DNA from: DLKC01 sp002478885
Lineage (GTDB): Bacteria; Bacteroidota; Bacteroidia; Chitinophagales; Chitinophagaceae
DNA: 64,000 bases
Assembly (NCBI GenBank): GCA_046329585.1
Contig: JAXLUI010000002.1
Span: 1,054,001 to 1,118,000 of the forward strand
Direction: 5' to 3'
This document shows, in pieces, positions 37,642-46,012 of this stretch (position 1 is the first letter of the stretch; every line of letters starts with the position of its first letter). A model generated the notes under the pieces. That model saw only the letters and a program-made list of their open reading frames with translations, was not told the origin of the DNA and searched no databases. Made by a program: the position numbers and the translations under genes.

Positions 37642-39627
37642 ATGAAAACAACCCCCGTTGTATTTTCTCTTGCCCTGGTACTGCTCCATCTTGCCACATA
37701 TGCCAACCCATATCGCCCGGCGATAAAATATGGGGATGTCAAGCCCACCGATTTTGCGCCAATTGTTTATTCTGTTGATTCTTCCGCCAATGCTCTCTAT
37801 TTATTTGATGTGGGCGATTCACACTACGAAGAAAATACAGGGGGCCTATCGGTTGTTTTCAGCAGGCATGCACGAATAAGGCTGATGAACAAAAATGGCT
37901 TTGATCTTGCAACCGTAGAGATCCCCATCTACCAAAGCAAAAATTTTGAGGAAAGACTTGATGATTTTAGCGCAGCTACTTATAATATCGAAAATGGGAA
38001 TGTGATGGTGACAAAAGTCGATAAAGGCAGCCTTTTTAAAGATAAGGACGATAACGAGATCGTTTATAAATTCACTTTCCCAAATTTAAAAGAAGGATCG
38101 ATTGTAGAGTTTAAGTATAAAGTTACTTCCCCTTCTGCCTATTTCATTGAACCATGGTATTTCCAAAAGGATTATCCCAAACTTTGGTCTGAATATAGCG
38201 TGGCACTCCCGGAATTTTACGACTTTGTACAATTCCAGCAAGGCTATTTACAATTAGCAACAGACACATCTTATATTACCAACGATAATTTTAATAGCTA
38301 TCGTTTCAATAGCCAAACCATACATCATACGTGGGCTATTGAAAATGTGCCTTCACTTAAAGAAGAAGAGTTTACCACGACGCTTTCCAATCATATCGCA
38401 AAAGTGGAATTCCAGCTTGCAGCAATAAGGTTTCCCAATGCGCCAATGAGAACCATTATGAGTTCCTGGCAGGAAGTAGCAGATGAACTACTGAAAGACG
38501 AGGATTTTGCAGCCGACCTTCAAAAGGAAAATAACTGGCTGAATGATGATATAAAAAAAGCTACAGCAGGCGCAACAACAAACGAGGAAAAAGGGAAAAA
38601 AATATTTGAATTTGTAAGGGATCATTTTACCTGCACCGATAATTATGCAGTATATATTTCACAGCCCATCAAAAAAACTTACCAGGCAAAAAAAGGAAAT
38701 GTGGCCGACATTAATATGCTGCTCACTGCCATGATGCTTTCCGCCGGCTTTGAAGCACACCCAGTATTGCTCAGCACCCGAAAACATGGAAAAACATACG
38801 ACCTCTATCCCATCATGAACAAATTCAATTACGTTATATCGCAGGTGATTATTGACGGGAAATCGTGCCTGCTCGATGCCTCAGACCCCGATATGTCTTT
38901 TAAAGAATTGCCGGCAAAATGTTACAATGGTAACGCAAGGGTTATTGCTGAATTGCCGGTAATCGTAGACCTGTCAGCCGATTCGCTGATGGAGTCAAAA
39001 CTAACTACCGTTTTTATGACAAACGATGTCGACAGCACCGGAAAATACAACGGAATCGTTGCCGCCTTCAGCACCCAATTGGGAAAATTTGAATCGCAGG
39101 ATATGCGCCAAAAGCTGAAGTCGACCAAAGAGAACGATTATTTCCAGGAAATAAAGAAAGCCTACTCTATTGATGTTGAATTAAGCAACACAGAGATCGA
39201 TTCACTCAAAATTCCTGCTGAGCCCATTACTGTTAAATACGATATTAAGATAAGCCCCGGCGACGACGATATTTTCTATTTCAACCCACTGCTTGCCGAA
39301 GCGTATAAGGAAAATCCGTTTAAAGCAGCTGAACGTTTGTACCCGGTTGAAATGCCTTATTGTTCTGATGAGACCTATATACTTAACATGGAAGTTCCCA
39401 AAGGTTATGTCATTGATGAATTACCGAAATCTGCCCGGGTAAAATTAAACGAAGACGAAGGCATGTTTGAATACATCATCGCGGTGTCGGGCGATAGAAT
39501 TCAATTGCGGTGCCGCACTGTTATAAAGAAGGCAAACTTTGAACCCGGCGATTACCAAACGTTGAGAGATTTTTTTGCTTACGTTGTAAAAAAACAGGCT
39601 GAACAGATCGTATTTAAAAAGCAATAG
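37642..39627 (+). CDS. DUF3857/transglutaminase-fold protein with degenerate active site
   Basis: 661 residues from the ATG at 37642, which begins a signal peptide (MKTTPVVFSLALVLLHLATYA); an earlier in-frame ATG at 37546 lies within the queG coding region. An N-terminal DUF3857 domain (about 40-250) is followed by a transglutaminase-like domain. Aligned to its neighbour at 39933, the catalytic Cys position reads Val (GNVAD, Val354) and the His position reads Tyr397 (NYVIS); only Asp412 (LLDASD) remains. It is probably a non-enzymatic periplasmic or surface protein. Another DUF3857 gene follows 305 bp downstream in the same direction. Confidence 0.85.
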   Translation: MKTTPVVFSLALVLLHLATYANPYRPAIKYGDVKPTDFAPIVYSVDSSANALYLFDVGDSHYEENTGGLSVVFSRHARIRLMNKNGFDLATVEIPIYQSKNFEERLDDFSAATYNIENGNVMVTKVDKGSLFKDKDDNEIVYKFTFPNLKEGSIVEFKYKVTSPSAYFIEPWYFQKDYPKLWSEYSVALPEFYDFVQFQQGYLQLATDTSYITNDNFNSYRFNSQTIHHTWAIENVPSLKEEEFTTTLSNHIAKVEFQLAAIRFPNAPMRTIMSSWQEVADELLKDEDFAADLQKENNWLNDDIKKATAGATTNEEKGKKIFEFVRDHFTCTDNYAVYISQPIKKTYQAKKGNVADINMLLTAMMLSAGFEAHPVLLSTRKHGKTYDLYPIMNKFNYVISQVIIDGKSCLLDASDPDMSFKELPAKCYNGNARVIAELPVIVDLSADSLMESKLTTVFMTNDVDSTGKYNGIVAAFSTQLGKFESQDMRQKLKSTKENDYFQEIKKAYSIDVELSNTEIDSLKIPAEPITVKYDIKISPGDDDIFYFNPLLAEAYKENPFKAAERLYPVEMPYCSDETYILNMEVPKGYVIDELPKSARVKLNEDEGMFEYIIAVSGDRIQLRCRTVIKKANFEPGDYQTLRDFFAYVVKKQAEQIVFKKQ

Positions 39628-39674
39628 TTCTTGTGTAAGGCTGCAATACGCATGGTATCGCCGGTTGTGCGATA

Positions 39675-39695
39675 GTGCCCGGCTAATCCGGCATC
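39675..39695 (-). repeat. Dispersed hairpin element 2
   Basis: GTGCCCGGCTAATCCGGCATC, reverse orientation, 47 bp after the first DUF3857 gene. Its left flank GCCGGTTGTGCGATA resembles the left part of the TTGCGTCGCA element. Confidence 0.65.
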
Positions 39696-39810
39696 ACACA
39701 TTTCAATTCCCGGCCTGGCATTCTGCAAACAACGGAGCCCGGAAGAGGCTTAGGGCAATATCGAAACGATTGAACTCCTGTACCCTGGTCTTTAAGACCT
39801 ATGTTCTGCG

Positions 39811-39829
39811 GTACAAGAGTGCGACGCAA
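39811..39829 (-). repeat. Dispersed intergenic element core
   Basis: GTACAAGAGTGCGACGCAA, exact consensus, followed by CGAAAGCTTCATTG and, 30 bp on, GTGCCGGGCACATAAAAA. It lies in the 305-bp gap between the two DUF3857 genes. Confidence 0.9.
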
Positions 39830-39932
39830 CGAAAGCTTCATTGTTTTACAGGTGCCGGGCACATAAAAATATTTAACCGTGAACAGCATGTATCCTGTGC
39901 AATTCACATTTGAGCACTGAACCAAACCGATT

Positions 39933-41834
39933 ATGAGAAAGATTATTTCCCCGTTGTTATTTGCGCTGCCGTTTCAACTGTTTGCACAGAACTACAGCAT
40001 TTCACTTATTCCTGATTCGCTTTTAAAAAATGCCAATGCAGTAAAGCGTTATGAAGAATTGCGTTTCGAAATAAAGGAACCCGGCAGGGCTAAAGTGTAC
40101 AGCAAAACAGCATACAGCATATTGAATGAAGAAGGAGAAAGATACGCGGCGTACGCCACTTACTACGACAAGTTTCACGATATAAATTACATCGATGGTA
40201 ACCTGTTCGACGCTTCCGGCAAAACACTAAAAAATGTAAAGAAAAAAGATATTGAAGACCTGAGCGGCAACGATGACGAAAGCCTGATGGTTGATACAAG
40301 ATTTAAAGTGCACAATTTTTATTATCGCAGTTATCCTTACACCGTGGAATATGAAGAAGAAGACGATCTCGATGGCATGTTTGATATTCCCGACTGGACG
40401 CCACAGCAAAGCAATATTTTGAGTGTTGCCTATAGCAAATTTGTGATCGTTGCCCCAAAGAATTATGCACTCAGGTACAAACTAAACAATATTACCCAAC
40501 AGCCGGTAATAACCGAGAGTGGTGATAAAAGAACCTATACCTGGGAAATAAAAAACATTACTGCGAAAGTGGCTGAGCCTGTTGCACCGAAGTGGAAGGA
40601 ATTGAGGCCTTCCGTATTGGTTGCACCATCCGATTTCGAGATCCAGGGTTATAAAGGCAATATGAGTTCATGGGAGAATTTTGGCATTTTTATTAACTCG
40701 CTACTCAAAGGCCGGGATGTATTGCCCGATGCTGTAAAACAACAGGTGCACCAACTCACCGATGGTATTAAAGACGAAAAAGAAAAAATAAAAGTGCTGT
40801 ACAATTTTTTGCAGCAGAACACAAGGTATATAAGTGTTCAGTTAGGCATTGGTGGCTGGCAGCCTTTTGATGCCAATTACGTTTTTACAAAAAGATATGG
40901 TGATTGCAAAGCCTTATCGAACTACATGGTAGCCATATTAAAAGAAGCGGGGTTAAATGCCAGGTATGTTTTAATCAGGGGTGGCGAAGACGAGAATGAT
41001 ATTATCACCGACTTCCCCAGCAACCAGTTTAACCATGCCACGGTTTGCGTAATCACGGGTAAAGACAGTGTATGGCTTGAGTGCACCAGTCAAACAAGGG
41101 CTGCTGGTTTTATCGGCTCTTTCACCGGTAATCGCCACGCTATTCTTATTGATGAAAAAGGTGGCCATGTGGTAGCAACTACGCGATATGAAGGAGCTGA
41201 CAATACCGATGTGCGGCATATAAGCGCACAGCTCGATGAAGCGGGAAAGCTTAAGGCCAGCGTAACAGCACGCTACACCTGCATGGAGCAGGAAGACCTG
41301 CATGACGTGATCAATTTCTATCCAAAAGATAAGCAACTGGAATATCTTAAAAAGAGTATAGACCTGCCCGACTACGATGTATCCAGCTTCAACTATACCG
41401 AAGTAAAGTCTGAGAAACCTTATATTGACGAGCAATTAGAACTGGTGGCTAATAATTATGCCTCTGTATCGGGCAAGCGGATTTTTGTAATGCCCAACAT
41501 ACTTTCAAAAAGCAACGGCAAATTTAAAAATCTCGATCAAAGGGTTTACCCGGTTGATTATAAATATGCTTTTATAAGCATCGACACAGTCGACATAACC
41601 ATACCGGCCGGCTTTAAAGTTGAATCCATGCCAAAGAATGTTGATGTCGATAACCAGTTCGGTAGTTACAGCATCAGGTTTAATGTAACGGAAACCTCCA
41701 TCAGTTGCACAAGGCGATACCAGCAAAAAGCAGGGCGCTTTCCTGCTTCAGATTACCAGGTACTGGTAAAATTTTTTGATGACATGTTTAAAGCAGATCG
41801 CAGCAAAATAGTGTTTGTAAAAAAAGAAGGATAA
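39933..41834 (+). CDS. DUF3857 protein with intact transglutaminase-type catalytic residues
   Basis: 633 residues. A signal peptide (MRKIISPLLFALPFQLFAQ) is followed by DUF3857 (about 35-230) and a transglutaminase-like domain with RYGDCKALS (Cys325), FNHATV (His368) and WLECTSQ (Glu383 in place of the usual Asp). The Cys-His pair suggests thiol chemistry such as amide hydrolysis or acyl transfer in the periplasm; the target is unknown. The upstream paralogue lacks Cys and His, so the two may form an enzyme/pseudoenzyme pair. A facing pair of dispersed elements follows downstream. Confidence 0.87.
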   Translation: MRKIISPLLFALPFQLFAQNYSISLIPDSLLKNANAVKRYEELRFEIKEPGRAKVYSKTAYSILNEEGERYAAYATYYDKFHDINYIDGNLFDASGKTLKNVKKKDIEDLSGNDDESLMVDTRFKVHNFYYRSYPYTVEYEEEDDLDGMFDIPDWTPQQSNILSVAYSKFVIVAPKNYALRYKLNNITQQPVITESGDKRTYTWEIKNITAKVAEPVAPKWKELRPSVLVAPSDFEIQGYKGNMSSWENFGIFINSLLKGRDVLPDAVKQQVHQLTDGIKDEKEKIKVLYNFLQQNTRYISVQLGIGGWQPFDANYVFTKRYGDCKALSNYMVAILKEAGLNARYVLIRGGEDENDIITDFPSNQFNHATVCVITGKDSVWLECTSQTRAAGFIGSFTGNRHAILIDEKGGHVVATTRYEGADNTDVRHISAQLDEAGKLKASVTARYTCMEQEDLHDVINFYPKDKQLEYLKKSIDLPDYDVSSFNYTEVKSEKPYIDEQLELVANNYASVSGKRIFVMPNILSKSNGKFKNLDQRVYPVDYKYAFISIDTVDITIPAGFKVESMPKNVDVDNQFGSYSIRFNVTETSISCTRRYQQKAGRFPASDYQVLVKFFDDMFKADRSKIVFVKKEG

Positions 41835-41908
41835 CGATTGCAGGCAACCTCTCATGTTTCGTTTTTTAAGGATATGCGTTCCCGGCTTTATCTCTTTACC
41901 AGGCATCG

Positions 41909-42027
41909 TTGCGTCGCACTCCTGTACTGCAAAACCCAGGGCGTCAATGCGTGAACCGTAAACCCTGCACCAACTTTATTTTATTTAAAAGCTCAGGGCA
42001 TTTCTTTGGTACAAGAGTGCGACGCAA
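41909..42027. repeat. Facing pair of dispersed element cores, MITE-like unit
   Basis: Plus core 41909-41927 (TTGCGTCGCACTCCTGTAC) faces minus core 42009-42027 (GTACAAGAGTGCGACGCAA) over an 81-bp interior. Outer flanks read AGGCATCG on the left and CTGTCGATGCTAT on the right. Located between convergent genes. Confidence 0.85.
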
Positions 42028-42068
42028 CTGTCGATGCTATGAAAAACTTATGCCTGGTTCATAAAAAA

Positions 42069-43526
42069 TCACATCGGTGGAAAATTCAAATAAACCTTAT
42101 ACAATACCGGGTTGGCATAGGTAGGCACATATTTGTCAGGCGTTGTGCCTGACGTTGGCCCGTCGGAAACAATGCCGCCAAACAGGTAGCCGATATGGCA
42201 CTTATATGTTGTATCGCTGTTGATCTTATCGAGATCGAGTAAACCAGCCCTGTTTTGCATTTCAAAAGCCGGCACCGGAATAAAGCAGGCATTGGCCCCT
42301 ATGTAGCCGGGCAGCAAGGGGCCTGCCGGGGGTACCTGCAATAACTCATAAGAACCATGTACGCCATCTGACACAACGGTTGAAACAATATTGGAGAATG
42401 GCATTGGCACACCTTGATCTCCCACCACTATCCTGCCACTGTCTTTATTGTAGATCTCGTAACTGATGCCCCCAAAAAACGATGTAAACACAAGGGAATA
42501 TGCGCTGGTGGCATAGGTCGCAAATGCGCAGGTATATTGATTGGCCATCTGCTCGGTAGAATCTATGCTGATGGTTGGATTGCCCGTTGTGAGCCCGCCA
42601 ATAAAAACGGCATTCCTGTAAGCAAGATCATTTTTTGTAAATACCCCACCATATAACACTGCATCAAAATTGTTTGAGCCGGGGCCGGGCACAACATTCA
42701 TATCCCTGCGGTGAAGATTTACAGGATCGATTAAAGAGGCCGTATCGGCGATAACCCAATTCCCGCCCTGCTGCTGCAGGCTGAACCGGCGGATAGCATT
42801 GGTGTAATCCCCGGTAGTTCCGGCATTATACTCCGCATTATAATTCTGTCCACCGATAAGATAAAAATAACTACCAACCTGCATTAATGCGCCACCCGTT
42901 ACCTGCACATACGGACTTTGAATTTGTTTGGTGATTACGCTGCTTAGCGGGTTGCCATTACCGCCCGTTTGCACATAACCTATTAACGCACTCAGATTGA
43001 TCTCAAGAAAAGTATTGGAGGTGGTATTAAAATTTGGCGCATCAGGATCGCTGCGGGTGTAGCCACCACATATGTAGAGGGATTGTCCATTTTGCGTATA
43101 CGCTGCATTGGTAGCGCTCAGCACCATGCTGAGTGACGAAGGCACCACCGTGCTCCAGCTATGCTGCCCGCCGGGATCGATCACCCATATAGAATCATTC
43201 GCCACTTTTGCTTTGAATGGCGGGGGATCATTATCGGTACCATGAAAACCTTTCTTCTCTCCACCAATGAAGATCCAGTATCCATTGGCATGCGCAAATA
43301 CAAATGACTGTAATGCGGGTATGGGGCAATTGAGTTGCAAAGGCTCGAATGTGTAATATAACGGCATTGTGTCTATGCCAAGGCTGGAAGGCTTTACGCT
43401 TTTTAACTGAAGTGCATCAAGCCTCGGCTTTGGCTTTGCTGCAGTTTCTTTGGCTGGCGTGTTGCACTGGCACAAAAGACCAATGAAAACGATAAAGAGC
43501 AGGTTATTTAAAACTGATCTGTTCAT
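42069..43526 (-). CDS. Kelch-like putative lipoprotein of unknown function
   Basis: 485 residues. The N-terminus LFIVFIGLLCQCNTPAKE carries a lipobox (LLCQC). The body has propeller-like repeats: FVFAHANGYWIFIGGEKKGFHG, QSLYICGGYTRSDP, LMQVGSYFYLIGGQNYNAE, FDAVLYGGVFTKND and a late CHIGYLFGGIVSDG, each with the xxxGG turn of Kelch or galactose-oxidase blades. No catalytic residues were recognised. It starts 10 bp after the stop of the 715-residue protein gene upstream, so the two are an operon and may act together at the cell surface. Confidence 0.8.
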   Translation of the reverse strand: MNRSVLNNLLFIVFIGLLCQCNTPAKETAAKPKPRLDALQLKSVKPSSLGIDTMPLYYTFEPLQLNCPIPALQSFVFAHANGYWIFIGGEKKGFHGTDNDPPPFKAKVANDSIWVIDPGGQHSWSTVVPSSLSMVLSATNAAYTQNGQSLYICGGYTRSDPDAPNFNTTSNTFLEINLSALIGYVQTGGNGNPLSSVITKQIQSPYVQVTGGALMQVGSYFYLIGGQNYNAEYNAGTTGDYTNAIRRFSLQQQGGNWVIADTASLIDPVNLHRRDMNVVPGPGSNNFDAVLYGGVFTKNDLAYRNAVFIGGLTTGNPTISIDSTEQMANQYTCAFATYATSAYSLVFTSFFGGISYEIYNKDSGRIVVGDQGVPMPFSNIVSTVVSDGVHGSYELLQVPPAGPLLPGYIGANACFIPVPAFEMQNRAGLLDLDKINSDTTYKCHIGYLFGGIVSDGPTSGTTPDKYVPTYANPVLYKVYLNFPPM

Positions 43527-43536
43527 GTGTGATGGT

Positions 43537-45684
43537 TTAAAATTGATTATTTATTTGCTGAGACTGGGCGATCCACATTTGCAACAGTTGCCGCTGTGTT
43601 GCCGACATATCGCGGGTCAATGGCATAAACATGGGTTCATTCCAGTTGTTCAAATTGGTTAACTCGCTTATTTTACTTTGAATAAACGCATCATTCCAGA
43701 CAGATTCTTCTATTGGTAACTCAGCATCCATTATCGGGTATACGGTTTTGTACAACTGCAGAACATAGTTAAATATAACCTCCCATGTTACCGGTTGCTG
43801 ACCACTTAAGTACGGCTCAAGTTCGGGCTCGGCAGATAGCACACGGCAAACGAAAATCGGCGCATTCATGGCAAAATAGACAAAGGGGGCCGTACCAGGT
43901 GCTGTGGGAAAGTTTTCATCGGTGTTGGTGGGGAACACGTACGTGGTGCAACCTTCCGTATCAACCGGGAAGGTATATTGCAAGCCGTCATAAATTTGCG
44001 TATTCGGATAATTGGTCACATTACCCGTACTCATGTTTGCTCCCTGTACCGTTATTGTTACGGGTTCCAGGGCACTTATGGGCACTCCCCTATTAAATGC
44101 TCTAATTGTGCACGGTACCAGTGGCAGCCCGTCAACCATATAAAGATTGGCTTGTTGCTGGTTTTGTTCTGCATACATTCCTTGCTGGTCCGTGAGTATG
44201 TACAGGTCGTTTTCTGTAAGCAGCCTTTTTGTTCCGGTTTGCATATAAAAATAGCCTTGCATATAATTTATTGCAGTTAACGGCAGATCAATCATCCCTG
44301 CGTTCTCCAGGAATCTATCCATGCTATAGTTATCGCCATGCGTTACACTGCCCATTAACACAGGAGTACCTCCGGAATCGGGCTGAAAGTAAATATCCAA
44401 CTGCCCATAATCGTAGGTATGAAAAGTTTCAAAGGGTGGTATATCGGTAGCCCCGGCAAAGGAAGGTATCTCTCCCGGGTCAGCGCCGTATTCCGTAAGC
44501 ATATTGGATAGATCAAGCGTAAGCAAAGACAAGAAAGGCTGCACTACAAAGGGCACCGGCCCTAAATTTACCGATGTTGGAATTCCCAGTGCAGGACTGC
44601 CCTTAGGTATTGGGTAGGCCGGATCTATTTTGTTATTGCTAAAATCAATATTGTATATATCAGCAGCCGCATTTTTCATGATCCTGCTGATAGAATTTGT
44701 TTTCATATCGCCGCTGAACCATGGCGTAATGGAACCGGTAATGGAAACTTTCGCAGGGTTTTTGGGAACAGGAATTTTATTGCCCCTTACAGTATTGATT
44801 TGCTTAACCGGCATTGTTGAATAGTCAGGATTTCTCACCTCAAAAACTTCGTGAATCATCAGCTTAATAAAAAGTCCCCCTACTTCGCCTTTCACATGTG
44901 GTTTAATCAACTGCATTATCTCGCTGTCTGAATCCACTTCCAACATCGAATAAAAGGTTGCGGAGCCACCCATTGGTATTTTTTCGGCGTAGTTCAGCAC
45001 CCGGTTAATGTTCATAAAATGAACAGTCGATTTTACTGGCCTTCCTTTAAAAAAGGTAGTATTACTATTGTTGTTCGCCAAGTATAAACCAGCCTGGCTG
45101 CAAAATATTTGCGTGCACAATTGCCCTTCAGAATCAACATCGCACATATAGGCGGTAGTTCTTGCTTTGGGAGAAAAGTAGTCATCATTGAATGAAAACT
45201 CTGCACCAAAAAGTGATGCAATGGGGTCGGTGCAATCGGCAATATTGTCTTTTGTATATGTAACGGGTTTGTTATCGGCATTATTAATGGTTAACCCCGT
45301 TACAAACACATCTTTTGTGGCTATACTTAAATCGCCATAATAATTCCAGTAACCAGGGTTCATATTATAGTTACCAAGCGTTTTGTAATAATCCAAATAG
45401 CCGGCATCCGCAGGGTATGAACCAAGGGGCGTTGTTGCCCATTGTTGAAAGTCATCAAGCGTTATAGGGATGGGCACATACGGCACATTATTATTGTCTT
45501 TAAGGATGGGAAAACCCTGTGGAGGTTGATGCTGGTCGTCAAAATAAATTCTTGGAGGCACGAACACACCTGATTCACTCTGATCGAACATAGTGATAAA
45601 AGGTATGTATCCATTGTTTGCCGTTGGCGTATCAAGAAACGCTTTGCCATGGAAGTTAATGCGGGGAAAGTCAAACTGGCTCAT
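43537..45684 (-). CDS. Large conserved-looking protein of unknown function
   Basis: 715 residues, no signal peptide or membrane segment. The start MSQFDFPRINFHGKAFLDTPTANNGYIPFITMFDQSESGVFVPPRI resembles an F-P-x-I-x-F-x-G-x-x-x-x-x-x-x-T-x-N-N signature found at the N-terminus of uncharacterised bacterial proteins; I cannot name a family. The body mixes beta-rich segments (YMCDVDSEGQLCTQIFCSQAG, VLMGSVTHGDNYSMDRFLENAG, YTFPVDTEGCTTYVFPTNTDENFP) with a helical C-terminus (LQLYKTVYPIMDAELPIEESVWNDAFIQSKIS). It is co-directional with, and 10 bp upstream of, the Kelch-like lipoprotein gene. Function unknown. Confidence 0.78.
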   Translation of the reverse strand: MSQFDFPRINFHGKAFLDTPTANNGYIPFITMFDQSESGVFVPPRIYFDDQHQPPQGFPILKDNNNVPYVPIPITLDDFQQWATTPLGSYPADAGYLDYYKTLGNYNMNPGYWNYYGDLSIATKDVFVTGLTINNADNKPVTYTKDNIADCTDPIASLFGAEFSFNDDYFSPKARTTAYMCDVDSEGQLCTQIFCSQAGLYLANNNSNTTFFKGRPVKSTVHFMNINRVLNYAEKIPMGGSATFYSMLEVDSDSEIMQLIKPHVKGEVGGLFIKLMIHEVFEVRNPDYSTMPVKQINTVRGNKIPVPKNPAKVSITGSITPWFSGDMKTNSISRIMKNAAADIYNIDFSNNKIDPAYPIPKGSPALGIPTSVNLGPVPFVVQPFLSLLTLDLSNMLTEYGADPGEIPSFAGATDIPPFETFHTYDYGQLDIYFQPDSGGTPVLMGSVTHGDNYSMDRFLENAGMIDLPLTAINYMQGYFYMQTGTKRLLTENDLYILTDQQGMYAEQNQQQANLYMVDGLPLVPCTIRAFNRGVPISALEPVTITVQGANMSTGNVTNYPNTQIYDGLQYTFPVDTEGCTTYVFPTNTDENFPTAPGTAPFVYFAMNAPIFVCRVLSAEPELEPYLSGQQPVTWEVIFNYVLQLYKTVYPIMDAELPIEESVWNDAFIQSKISELTNLNNWNEPMFMPLTRDMSATQRQLLQMWIAQSQQINNQF

Positions 45685-45773
45685 AAAATGTGAGGTTGTT
45701 TATGAATGATGAATAAAATGCTTTGCGTTTTTAACGTTTTGGTAGCCGGCTTTGATGCTTTGGGCAGCTGCAC

Positions 45774-45792
45774 TTGCGTCGCACTCTTGTAC
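45774..45792 (+). repeat. Dispersed intergenic element core
   Basis: TTGCGTCGCACTCTTGTAC, exact consensus, preceded by GTAGCCGGCTTTGATGC. It lies in the 328-bp gap 45685-46012, which also holds a hairpin-2 copy and no gene. Confidence 0.9.
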
Positions 45793-45904
45793 TGCAGAAC
45801 AAACCAGGAACATCGCAGTACTTCAACCGAAAGTGTTTTACAATATTGCAAATACTCCCGGTATTCCCTCCCTGCTGACTTATGGCCCAACCGCCGAAGT
45901 GGTT

Positions 45905-45924
45905 GATGCCGGACAAGCCTGCAC
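45905..45924 (+). repeat. Dispersed hairpin element 2
   Basis: GATGCCGGACAAGCCTGCAC followed by AATCGCTACAGGCGATGAC; arms slightly decayed. Confidence 0.55.
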
Positions 45925-46012
45925 AATCGCTACAGGCGATGACCGCATCGCAAACAGCCGGCTACCAAATTATTTCAACACTAATACAATATCTGCTGAC
46001 CAGAAAAATAAA

